64,000 nt of DNA. Origin: Anderseniella sp963700895 (lineage in GTDB: Bacteria; Pseudomonadota; Alphaproteobacteria; Rhizobiales; Aestuariivirgaceae). The notes below the pieces were generated by a model. That model saw nothing but the letters and a program-made list of their open reading frames with translations, did no database searches and was not told the origin of the DNA. Location: contig CAVOZI010000025.1 in assembly GCA_963700895.1 (NCBI GenBank), forward strand, positions 1-64,000, in the 5' to 3' direction. Positions 53,230-61,608 of this stretch are shown in pieces; the stretch's first letter is position 1, and each line of letters begins with the position of its first letter. A program made the position numbers and the translations under genes.

Positions 53230-54610
53230 ATGAGCAAAACAGTAAAGCTTGTCTCGCCGGTCGATGGATCGGTGTATCTGGAACGTGAGGTGCTGAGCCG
53301 CGACGACGCCTTCAAGGCGGCGGCCCGGGCGCGGGCAGCGCAGCCTGCGTGGGCGGCGCGGCCGATCCGGGAGCGGATCGATCTGGTGTTGCGCGCCAAC
53401 GAGATCATCGGCCAGCAGACGGATCGCATGGCCACCGAACTCGCCCACCAGATGGGCCGGCCGGTGCGCTATGGCGGCGAGTATGGCGGCTTCAACGAGC
53501 GGGTGCGCTACATGGCCGGCATTGCCGAGTCGGCGCTTGCCCCCATCGAGGTGGAGGACTTCGGACGCCTTCAAGCGCCAGATCAAGCGTATTGCGCACG
53601 GTGTTGTGCTGGTGGTGGCGCCGTGGAACTACCCGTACATGACGGCGATCAATACCATTGCCCCAGCGCTGATGGCGGGCAACACGGTGATCCTCAAGCA
53701 CGCAGCGCAGACGCTGAAGGTGGGCGAGCACCTTGCCGAAGCCTTTGCGTCGGCGGGCGTGCCGGCGGACGTGTTCCAGAATGTCGTGCTCGATCATGAA
53801 ACCACGTCCGAGCTGATCGGCAAACGGGCGTTGAATTTCGTGAATTTCACCGGCTCAGTCGGCGGCGGCCAGGCCATGGAGCAGGCGGCGGCAGGGACGT
53901 TTGTTCCGGTGTCGACAGAGCTTGGCGGCAAGGATCCCGGTTACGTGCGCGCCGACGCCGATCTCGACAAGGCGGTCGACACGCTGATGGACGGGGCAAT
54001 GTTCAACTCCGGCCAGTGCTGTTGCGGCATCGAGCGGATCTACGTGCACGAGAGCCTCTATGACGCCTTCGTCGAGAAGGCGGTGGCGTGGGTCAACAAC
54101 GGCCTGAAGCTGGGCAATCCGCTGGACAAGGAAACCACCATCGGCCCGATGGCGAATGTGCGCTTTGCCCGCGAAGTGCGCGCCCAGATCGATGAAGCCA
54201 TTGCAGATGGCGCCGTGGCGCACATCGCCAAGTCGCCGGCAGACGATGGCGGCACCTACGTGACGCCGCAGATCCTCACCAACGTCAACCACAACATGCG
54301 GGTGATGCGTGACGAGAGCTTCGGTCCGGTCGTTGGCATCATGCCGGTCAAGGACGACGAACAAGCCATCGCACTGATGAACGACTGCCAGTTCGGCCTC
54401 ACCGCCTCGATCTGGACGGCGGATGCCGCCAAGGCCGAAGAGATCGGTGACCGCATCGAAACCGGCACCGTGTTCATGAACCGCTGCGACTATCTCGATC
54501 CGGCCTTGTGCTGGACGGGCTGCAAGGATACAGGGCGCGGAGCTGGCCTGTCGGTGCTCGGCATCCAGGCGCTCACCCGGCCAAAGTCATACCACCTCAG
54601 AAAGGCCTGA
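53230..54610 (+). pseudogene. Aldehyde dehydrogenase family protein, frameshifted
   Basis: The first ~111 residues ('SKTVKLVSPVDGSVYLERE...MAGIAESALAPIEVED') are in one frame. The rest ('SDAFKRQIKRIAHGVVLVVAPWNYPYM...') is in another, ending at 54610. Dropping one of the two T bases at 53560-53561 restores a continuous ~459-residue ALDH. The catalytic Glu ('STELGGKDPGYV') and Cys ('NSGQCCCGIERI') are both in the second part. The rest is unblemished, so this is either a very recent lesion or a base-calling error. Confidence 0.8.
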
Positions 54611-54615
54611 CCTCC

Positions 54616-55761
54616 ATGACGCTTACCGCCAACTGGTCCTATCCGACCGCAATCCGCTTCGGTGAGGGCCGCATATCCGAAATCGGCGATGCCTGCGCGA
54701 AGGCGGGCATGAAGAAGCCGCTGCTGGTGACTGACCGGGGGCTGGCGCAAATGGCCATCACCGCATCGACGCTGGACCTGATGGACAAGGCGGGGCTGGG
54801 CCGCGCCATGTTCGCCGAGGTTGACCCGAACCCGAACGAGATCAACCTCGAAGCTGGCCTGAAGGCGTATCGGGACGGTGGCCACGACGGCGTCATCGCG
54901 TTTGGCGGCGGCTCCGGGCTGGACCTTGCGAAGATGGTGGCGTTCATGTCCGGGCAGACGCGGCCGGTGTGGGATTTCGAGGACATCGGCGACTGGTGGA
55001 CGCGCGCCAACCCTGCCGGCATTGCGCCCATCGTGGCCGTGCCGACCACGGCCGGCACAGGGTCCGAGGTGGGCCGCGCCAGCGTCATCACCAACTCGCA
55101 GACGCACGTCAAGAAGATCATCTTCCACCCCAAGGTGCTGCCAACCGTTGTCATCAGTGATCCGGCACTGACCGTGGGCATGCCGCCGTCAATCACCGCG
55201 GGCACCGGCATGGATGCCTTTGCCCATTGTCTTGAGGCTTATTCCAGCCCGTTCTTCCACCCGATGTCACAGGGCATCGCGCTGGAGGGCATGCGGCTGG
55301 TGAAGGAGTACCTGCCGCGCGCCTACAAGGACGGCAAGGACATGGAAGCGCGCGCCCAGATGATGGTGGCAGCGTCGATGGGGGCTGTGGCATTCCAGAA
55401 GGGGCTGGGAGCGGTACATGCGCTGTCTCACCCCGTGGGCGCGGTTTACAACACCCACCACGGCACCACCAACGCCATCTGCATTCCGGCAGTGCTGAAG
55501 ATGAACCGGCCGGCCATCGAGGAGCGCATCAACCGGGCCGCCGCGTACCTCGGCATCGCAGGAGGTTTCGACGGCTTTCTTGCCTTCGTCGTGGCGCTCA
55601 ATGCCGAGCTTGGCATTCCGGACCGGCTGGCGGCCATTGGCGTTGCCAATGACCGCATCGACGACATGGTGGCCATGGCGCTGGAAGACCCGTCTGCCGG
55701 CGGCAACCCGGTGAAGATGACGGCGGAGAATGCGAGGGCGCTGTTTGAAGCGGTGATTTAA
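54616..55761 (+). CDS. Iron-containing (group III) alcohol dehydrogenase
   Basis: 381 residues. NAD-binding 'GGGSGLDLAKMVA', 'VPTTAGTGSEVGRASVITN', and metal-binding 'AGTGMDAFAHCLEAYSSP' and 'HALSHPVGAVYNTHHGTTNAI' are all there. Oxidises an alcohol to an aldehyde, which the neighbouring ALDH would take to the acid. Starts 5 bases after the ALDH stop, so co-transcribed. Confidence 0.93.
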   Translation: MTLTANWSYPTAIRFGEGRISEIGDACAKAGMKKPLLVTDRGLAQMAITASTLDLMDKAGLGRAMFAEVDPNPNEINLEAGLKAYRDGGHDGVIAFGGGSGLDLAKMVAFMSGQTRPVWDFEDIGDWWTRANPAGIAPIVAVPTTAGTGSEVGRASVITNSQTHVKKIIFHPKVLPTVVISDPALTVGMPPSITAGTGMDAFAHCLEAYSSPFFHPMSQGIALEGMRLVKEYLPRAYKDGKDMEARAQMMVAASMGAVAFQKGLGAVHALSHPVGAVYNTHHGTTNAICIPAVLKMNRPAIEERINRAAAYLGIAGGFDGFLAFVVALNAELGIPDRLAAIGVANDRIDDMVAMALEDPSAGGNPVKMTAENARALFEAVI

Positions 55762-55767
55762 GGCAAG

Positions 55768-56613
55768 TCAGGCAAGCTTGTGGAGCGCGGCGCGTTCGAG
55801 CAGCTTCTTCGAGCGGTTGAGGTGGGGAATATCGAACATCTTGCCATCGATCCCCACCACGCCTGCATCCCCGGCGGCGGCGAACGCATCAATCACCTTG
55901 CGGGCCTCGGCGATCTGCCCGGCTGAGGGCGTGAACACCATGTTGATCACGTCCACCTGCGCCGGGTGAATTGCCATCTTGGCTGTGAAGCCGTCGCGCA
56001 CGGCCTGCTCGCAATCGGTGATCAGGCCTTGCTCGTTGCGGAAGTCCACGTAGACGGTGTCGACAGGCTCGACGCCGGCGGCGCGGGCGCCATACAGGCA
56101 CATTGTGCGGGCAAGCCGGTAGGGTTCGGTCAGGTTGCCATCGACGTCGCGGTTGGCCTGGGCGCCGAGCGCGTTGGACAGGTCTTCCGCGCCCCAGGCG
56201 AGGCCCTGCAGGCTGGCCTTGAGCCCGCCATATGAGCCCAATCCGAACATGGCCTTGGCGGTTTCGGTGGCGATGGCGATGATGGGCATTTCGATACCTG
56301 CCCAGCCTGCCAGCGTCTCGACGCAGGCGCCGGTTTCCGTCTTCGGGTGGATGAGGCCATCGGGGTTGCCTGGCAGCACGGTTTCCACATCTTCTCGGGT
56401 CAGGCCCGAGTCCAGCGCGTTGACCCGGACATAGAGCTTCTGGCCGTGACGGCGGCGGCCCGCAAGGGTGGCCGCGGCCAGTGCGCGGGCTGCAGGCTTG
56501 TTCTGCGGCGCGACGGAGTCTTCCAGGTCGAGGATCACCACGTCGGCGGCAGACGCCAGCGCCTTGTCGATCTTGCGCTCTGAATCAGCTGGTACGAACA
56601 GCAGCGACCGCAT
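55768..56613 (-). CDS. CoA-ester lyase (HpcH/HpaI aldolase/citrate lyase beta family)
   Basis: 281 residues. 'LLFVPADSERKIDKAL', 'DVVILDLEDSVAPQNK' (Asp/Glu metal ligands), 'PKTETGACVETLAGW' and 'DGFTAKMAIHPAQVDVIN' match CitE-like/malyl-CoA lyase-type enzymes that split or form malyl-, methylmalyl- or citramalyl-CoA. The start at 56613 (MRSLLFVPA) is the family N-terminus. Four bases after the MaoC gene and convergent with the alcohol dehydrogenase. Confidence 0.9.
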   Translation of the reverse strand: MRSLLFVPADSERKIDKALASAADVVILDLEDSVAPQNKPAARALAAATLAGRRRHGQKLYVRVNALDSGLTREDVETVLPGNPDGLIHPKTETGACVETLAGWAGIEMPIIAIATETAKAMFGLGSYGGLKASLQGLAWGAEDLSNALGAQANRDVDGNLTEPYRLARTMCLYGARAAGVEPVDTVYVDFRNEQGLITDCEQAVRDGFTAKMAIHPAQVDVINMVFTPSAGQIAEARKVIDAFAAAGDAGVVGIDGKMFDIPHLNRSKKLLERAALHKLA

Positions 56614-56617
56614 GGGC

Positions 56618-57076
56618 TCAGGCTCCGTGGGGCTTCTTGCGCATGAGTGCCTGGCGGGTGCACACCGCCACCAGCGTACCGTCCTGCTTGTGGGCCTCAT
56701 GGCGAAACTCGACGATGCCGGCATCGGGGCGCGAGCGGCTTTCCCGGCGCGACACCACGGTGGAGGTTACCCTCAAGGTATCGCCGTGAAAGACCGGGGC
56801 AGGGAACTTCACATCGGTGATGCCCAGCTGTGCCACCAGTGTGCCCAGCGTCAGGTCCTGCACGGATATGCCGATCATCAGCGACAGGGTGAACATGGAA
56901 TTGACCAGCGGCTGGCCGAACTCTGTCTTCGAAGCAAAGTCGTGGTCGATGTGCAGCGGTTGCGGGTTGAGCGTCATGTTGGAGAACCACATGTTGTCCG
57001 CCTCGGTGACCGTCCGGCGCACCTCGTGCTGCATCGAGAAGCCTTCTTCGAGCTCGTCAAACCATTTGCCTGCCAT
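56618..57076 (-). CDS. MaoC-type enoyl-CoA hydratase/dehydratase
   Basis: 152-residue single hot-dog fold. The hydratase residues lie in 'NMTLNPQPLHIDHDFASKTEFGQPLVNSMFTLSL' (Asp and His of the R-hydratase motif). The start at 57076 ('MAGKWFDELEEG') is standard. With the adjacent lyase it forms a hydratase-lyase pair, typical for mesaconyl/methylmalyl- or itaconate-type C4-C5 dicarboxyl-CoA metabolism. Confidence 0.88.
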   Translation of the reverse strand: MAGKWFDELEEGFSMQHEVRRTVTEADNMWFSNMTLNPQPLHIDHDFASKTEFGQPLVNSMFTLSLMIGISVQDLTLGTLVAQLGITDVKFPAPVFHGDTLRVTSTVVSRRESRSRPDAGIVEFRHEAHKQDGTLVAVCTRQALMRKKPHGA

Positions 57077-57298
57077 GCCGGCGGTATCCCTGCTGCCATC
57101 GTGACCGTTACCCCAACTGCTAGCCCACCTGCGTGCCGGTAGCAATGGCGAGACGCGTGGTCGAACAGGCGTTCACGGCACAAGATAATGCAACCTTTGC
57201 GGGAAGGACCGTGACTGCCGAGTTGCCTTGCGAGTCGCCGATTCCACCGGATCAGGCCGGGCAGGTGGTTCACAAACTGATTCTGCAGTAGGCCGTAA

Positions 57299-57313
57299 AA
57301 TATTGAAAATATT
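57299..57313. promoter_or_regulatory. AT-rich palindrome
   Basis: AATATT-GAA-AATATT, perfect 6-base arms with a 3-base spacer, about 105 bases before the receiver gene. The binding protein is unknown. Confidence 0.35.
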
Positions 57314-57349
57314 ATGCAAATTTCGCTTCCTGTACGCCTCTTCAGGCAA

Positions 57350-57366
57350 TTAACCTCTCGTTAACC
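57350..57366 (+). promoter_or_regulatory. CtrA-type full site
   Basis: TTAA-CCTCTCG-TTAACC fits TTAA-N7-TTAAC. It is 51 bases upstream of the receiver protein start, where an activator would contact RNA polymerase if the leader is short. Confidence 0.62.
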
Positions 57367-57417
57367 AGCCAGGCGCAGGAACTCGTATCACGGGAATGGC
57401 TGGGGAGCAGTTGAGAG

Positions 57418-57792
57418 ATGGACATGAGCGGACAGTTTGACATGACCAGGTGCCTTATCGTTGATGAAGACCGCGACTGGCAGGATCAGGTGCTGGCCTA
57501 CTGCGCCGGCCTCGGCTTCGACTTCGTTGCCACCTCTTGCGAGGAGGATGCCATCCAGCACTGCGCCGCAGAAATGCCAGACGTGGTGCTTGTGGGCACG
57601 CCGCGGGCACCAGACTTCATCCGCCAGCTGAGGCGGCTTGGCGGGAAGGAGCCCATCGTCATCCACTGTACGGGCCGTGGCGACGCGAAAACGGTCACGC
57701 AGGCCATCTGGAACGGGGCGAGCGACTACATGATCAAGCCGTGTTCGCGCGAGATATTCGGCACCAAGTTGCGGCAGAGCGGTCTTTTGTAA
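57418..57792 (+). CDS. Atypical receiver-domain protein without the phospho-acceptor Asp
   Basis: 124 residues, one receiver domain. The acidic pair is present ('CLIVDEDRD') and so is the signalling Lys ('SDYMIKPCS'). The beta-3 position that should be Asp is Gly60 ('PDVVLVGTPRAPDF'). It therefore cannot take up phosphate in the ordinary way. ATG 57418 or 57424 are both possible starts. A full CtrA-type site precedes it. Confidence 0.85.
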   Translation: MDMSGQFDMTRCLIVDEDRDWQDQVLAYCAGLGFDFVATSCEEDAIQHCAAEMPDVVLVGTPRAPDFIRQLRRLGGKEPIVIHCTGRGDAKTVTQAIWNGASDYMIKPCSREIFGTKLRQSGLL

Positions 57793-57881
57793 TGAGCGCG
57801 CATTGATGATCTGCCTCTAATGACACATCGTATGTCGCTGGTGGCCCTGTTGCCGCCAGCATGGACTGTTAGGCAGGCACA

Positions 57882-59141
57882 ATGATCTCCGGATTGCGCA
57901 CCATATGGCCATTGATGGTCGCCATTCTGCTGATGTCCATCGGCAATGGCTTGCAGGGTTCTCTTATCGGCGTTCAGGCGGCGGTTGCGAACTTCTCCAG
58001 CACCACGACAGGCTTAATCGCATCCGGGTTCTCCCTCGGCCTGTTCCTGTCGGCGATCCTTACCCCAAGCATCGTTCGGGCAGTGGGCCATATCCGCGTT
58101 TTTGCGGCCTATGCGTCGGTGCTGTCGACCGCGGTGCTGCTGATCCCCGTGTGGATCGATCCGGTCTGGTGGTTCGTGATGCGCACGCTGATCGGCTTCT
58201 GCGCGGCAGGCCTGGCCATCGTCATCGAGACCTGGCTGAACGAGGGCTCCAGCAACGAGACCCGCGGCACCATGCTGTCGGTCTACATGATCATCTTCTA
58301 TACAGGGGCGGGCCTGGGCTCATTTGCGCTGCTTATTGACGACCCGACCGGATTCGTCCGGTTCATCGTGGTGTCGGCAGTCATGTCGCTGTCCCTGGTG
58401 CCGATTGCGCTGACCAAGGTTTCGGCGCCGGTACTGGCCAACCCGCGGCGGATCTCGATCGCAGAGATCTTTCATGCCTCGCCACTGGCTGTCGTGGGCG
58501 CCATCGCCAACGGGCTGGGGCAGGCAGCCTTCTTCAACCTTGGCGCCGTGTTCGGCGTGATGCACGGGCTGTCGCTGCCCTATGTCTCGACCATGATGGC
58601 GGTTGCGCCCATGGCGGTGCTTGTTTCGCAGATGCCGATCGGCTGGCTGTCGGACCGCTATGACCGGCGGCTGCTGATCGTGGCTCTGTCGATCGTGTCT
58701 TCCGTGCTTGCGGGTATCGCCATGGTAACCCCGGCCACGACCGAGTTTGTGCTGATCGGCATCGTGGCGGTGTTCGGCGGTATATCGATGCCGCTCTACT
58801 CGCTGGCCATTGCCCATGCCAATGACCAGCTCAACAAGGACCAGATGCTGGCAGCGGGTTCCAAGCTGGTGCTGCTTTATGGTGCAGGCGCCATAGCGGG
58901 GCCTTCGATTGCCGGTCTGTTCATGCAGCAGATGGGGTCGGCAGGCTTCATGTTCTACATGGTGGTGATTTATGGCGGGCTGGCGGTCTATGCGGTTTAC
59001 CGCATGACGCAGTCGAAGGTTCTGCCGCCCTCCGAAACCGGTGACCTGGTGCCCGTTGCACCCATGGCCACGGCGATTGCTGCCACGGCTGTGGCCGAGG
59101 AAATGGCCGAGACTGCAGATCACGACCGCCCTGCCGCCTGA
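57882..59141 (+). CDS. MFS transporter (YcaD-like)
   Basis: 419 residues, 12 membrane helices. 'GWLSDRYDRRLLIV' is the MFS loop motif after helix 8; the first half has 'GFCAAGLAIVIETWLNEGSSNETRGTMLSVYM', typical of YcaD and related drug/metabolite exporters. The C-terminal ~35 residues are an Ala/Glu-rich tail. Substrate unknown. Confidence 0.92.
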   Translation: MISGLRTIWPLMVAILLMSIGNGLQGSLIGVQAAVANFSSTTTGLIASGFSLGLFLSAILTPSIVRAVGHIRVFAAYASVLSTAVLLIPVWIDPVWWFVMRTLIGFCAAGLAIVIETWLNEGSSNETRGTMLSVYMIIFYTGAGLGSFALLIDDPTGFVRFIVVSAVMSLSLVPIALTKVSAPVLANPRRISIAEIFHASPLAVVGAIANGLGQAAFFNLGAVFGVMHGLSLPYVSTMMAVAPMAVLVSQMPIGWLSDRYDRRLLIVALSIVSSVLAGIAMVTPATTEFVLIGIVAVFGGISMPLYSLAIAHANDQLNKDQMLAAGSKLVLLYGAGAIAGPSIAGLFMQQMGSAGFMFYMVVIYGGLAVYAVYRMTQSKVLPPSETGDLVPVAPMATAIAATAVAEEMAETADHDRPAA

Positions 59142-59327
59142 CATTACCCGGATTGCCGGCACGCAGTGGCGGATTTCCGCGGCGCATTATGGTGAACCAA
59201 TCCTTAACCCTTGCAGCGTTAACTTTCTCAGCCAGTGCAACAGGCGGCATCGCCAACTGCACGGAGTGATTCGGATTGCTGCTGCTTTCATCCAGCGGCA
59301 GGTCTGTAGGCAAGTGTGGGAAGCTGC

Positions 59328-60506
59328 ATGAACGACGATATCACCCTGGGGGATCTGCCGACGCTCGATACGGCTGTTTTCGAACAGGTCATCGATCATG
59401 GCCCGATCGAGGATCGCCTCGCGCTTGCACGGCAATTGTGCGCCCTGGTCATTGATCCGCAGACCAGCATGGCCGACCGGCGCGCCGTTATGCCGGTACT
59501 GGCGCGGCTGGCCTGTGATCGCGATCGGCTGGTGCGGGAAATTCTTCATTCCAGTCTGGTGCAGGCGGATTGCCTGAGCGCGGATCTGGTATTTTCGATG
59601 GTGGCTGATGATGACGACCTGGCCGTCGGCTTTGTAGCGGGCAACCCGTCGATCAACTGCAGCATCCAGTGCGCGATATTGACGGTTGGCGATGCCCAGC
59701 GCTGCGCTGCAGTTGCCGGACGCGAGGACGTGTCTGCGGCTGCGGTGAAGAAGATGGTTTATGACGGGCTGGAAGTATCGGCCGTCGCGCTTCTCAGGAA
59801 CAAGGCAGTGCGGCTTGGCGCCGGCTATTGCCGCAAGCTTTACAACCGCTTCCATGATCAGCCGAAGGTGTGCACCGCACTGATGGATGCGCCTTACCTG
59901 CCGCCGGAAATAGCACTCGTGCACAACCAGCGCACGGCTGAAGAGCTGCGCCGGTCTGCCCGGCTGCAGGGCTGGGTGGCCGACTTCAAGAGCGACGACT
60001 ACATCTCGGACAATGAGGAAATGACGGCGCTGCGGATCCTTGCCGATGTGGCCGATGACAAGTTGCGCGACCTCGTGGCGCTGATGTCGGCGCGCAACAT
60101 GCTGACAACGTCGCTCCTGCTACGGGCCGGCATCAACGGCCATTTGCCGTTCTTCGAGTGGGCGCTGGCCTATCTTGCCAACGTATCCATGCGGCGGGTG
60201 CGCATGGCAACGGCGCGGTCTTCCGAACGTTCGGCAATGACCATGCTGCGCCGGGCCGGGATTCCGGAGGATACGCATGCGTTGTTCCTCGCCATATGCA
60301 TGGTGTCCTCGGCCACCGGGGCTGCTGGCAAGAAGGCCGATCAGGATGCATTTGGCCGCGCGCTGGTTGAAGTGACGATGACCCGCACCGCAGGCTTCGA
60401 CGCCGACCAGCGCCAGCGCGTCATCCAGCTGCTGTCGCAGTTTGCGCAGGGGCGCACCCGCACGCTGGTCAACCGGCTGAACGACGGATACGCGCGCGTC
60501 GCCTGA
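59328..60506 (+). CDS. DUF2336 domain protein
   Basis: 392 residues, all alpha-helical, HEAT-like repeats ('ALARQLCALVIDPQTSMADRRAVMPVLARLACDRDRLVREILHSSLVQ' is the conserved N-terminal part). Family is typical of alphaproteobacteria and of unknown function. The ATG at 59328 is preferred over a GTG at 59316. No partner gene overlaps it. Confidence 0.85.
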   Translation: MNDDITLGDLPTLDTAVFEQVIDHGPIEDRLALARQLCALVIDPQTSMADRRAVMPVLARLACDRDRLVREILHSSLVQADCLSADLVFSMVADDDDLAVGFVAGNPSINCSIQCAILTVGDAQRCAAVAGREDVSAAAVKKMVYDGLEVSAVALLRNKAVRLGAGYCRKLYNRFHDQPKVCTALMDAPYLPPEIALVHNQRTAEELRRSARLQGWVADFKSDDYISDNEEMTALRILADVADDKLRDLVALMSARNMLTTSLLLRAGINGHLPFFEWALAYLANVSMRRVRMATARSSERSAMTMLRRAGIPEDTHALFLAICMVSSATGAAGKKADQDAFGRALVEVTMTRTAGFDADQRQRVIQLLSQFAQGRTRTLVNRLNDGYARVA

Positions 60507-60541
60507 GCGGGCGCGGCCATACTTCCACATGCCTGAAGATG

Positions 60542-60571
60542 AATGGCTGCCTGCAATCGCCGGCAGCCATT
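60542..60571 (+). terminator. Intrinsic terminator of the DUF2336 gene
   Basis: A perfect 10-bp stem (AATGGCTGCC / GGCAGCCATT) with a 10-base loop, 36 bases after the stop, followed by a T-rich TCGTTGTTG tail. Confidence 0.7.
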
Positions 60572-60614
60572 TCGTTGTTGCTGTTGGGGCTTGCAAGGGC
60601 AGGTGCGCAAAAGA

Positions 60615-60646
60615 GAAGCGCCAGACTCCGGAGAATCTGGCGCTTC
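60615..60646 (-). terminator. Intrinsic terminator of nadK
   Basis: A perfect 11-bp stem (GAAGCGCCAGA / TCTGGCGCTTC) with a 10-base loop. Read on the minus strand it is followed by CTCTTTTG. It is about 110 bases past the nadK stop. Confidence 0.65.
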
Positions 60647-60758
60647 GGGTACTCGACTTCCGGCAACAGGCCGGTTACGCAACTCACAGTCATCAAGATA
60701 GCGCGATGTGCTTAATGGCAGCTAAACGAAGCCTTGCCGAACCCCTAAACCGGGTGTC

Positions 60759-61517
60759 TCAAAACCGGAATTGCTCGTTCAAAACACGTTCGGCCAGGGA
60801 ATGACCGTCGTCGAACAGCAACCGGGCCGACTTGCTGGCGTCCTCGGCCACTTCCACGCGAACCACGTCACGATATTCGGTCTGGTCTGCAACCGCTGAA
60901 ACCGGGCGTTTCTCGGGCTCTAGGATGTCGATGGCCACCCTGGCCTCGTGCGACAGGATTGCGCCGCGCCAGCGGCGGGGGCGGAACGGGCTGATCGGGG
61001 TGAGCGCCAGCAACGGCGAATTGATGGGCAGGATGGGGCCATGGGCCGACAGGTTGTAGGCGGTGGAGCCTGCAGGCGTCGCGACGATGATGCCGTCACA
61101 GATGAGTTCGTCCAGCCGCACCTTGCCGTCGATCGAGATCTTCAGTTTGGCGGCCTGGTGCTGCTGGCGCAGCATCGAGACTTCATTGAAGGCCAGCGCC
61201 GAGTGTACTGCGCCATCCTTTGCCGTCACGGTCATCGACAGCGGGTGGATGATCGTCTCGGTGGCCATTGATATGCGCTCGGGCAGGCCGTCGGCGCTGT
61301 AGTCGTTCATCAGGAAGCCGACGGAGCCCCGGTTCATGCCGAAGATGGCCTGGCCGGACTGCACCACGGTGTGAACGGTCTCCAGCATCAGACCGTCACC
61401 GCCCAGCGCAACGATGACTTCCGCATCTTCGCGGGGCGTCTGACCCCAGACGTGCTTGAGCTGCCGGGCAGCATCAAGCGCCTCGGGTGCCTTTGATGAG
61501 ACGAAATGCAGCTTCAT
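60759..61517 (-). CDS. nadK: NAD kinase
   Basis: 252 residues. GGDG motif at 39-42 ('VIVALGGDGLMLE'), 'GMNRGSVGFLMNDY', 'AFNEVSMLR', 'ELICDGIIVATPAGSTAYNLSAHGPI' and the C-terminal Asp/Arg region. Phosphorylates NAD to NADP. Start at 61517 (MKLHFVSS); a frame up to 61544 adds nine residues. Confidence 0.95.
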   Translation of the reverse strand: MKLHFVSSKAPEALDAARQLKHVWGQTPREDAEVIVALGGDGLMLETVHTVVQSGQAIFGMNRGSVGFLMNDYSADGLPERISMATETIIHPLSMTVTAKDGAVHSALAFNEVSMLRQQHQAAKLKISIDGKVRLDELICDGIIVATPAGSTAYNLSAHGPILPINSPLLALTPISPFRPRRWRGAILSHEARVAIDILEPEKRPVSAVADQTEYRDVVRVEVAEDASKSARLLFDDGHSLAERVLNEQFRF

Positions 61518-61608
61518 GACGGCGTCGGAATCCTGCAGTGGCAAACCGGGGAGTGAAGTCGGTTCCAGTTAGTCGGCTGCGGAGGGGAAAGTCAAACGGC
61601 GCGTGGCA

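Larger units (their letters stand above)
57077..57417. promoter_or_regulatory. Divergent promoter region between the MaoC and receiver genes
   Basis: 341 bases without a gene. The left half has no feature I can name. The right half turns AT-rich and holds a palindrome AATATT-GAA-AATATT (57299-57313) and a CtrA-type full site (57350-57366), both suitably placed to control the receiver gene at 57418. Confidence 0.5.
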
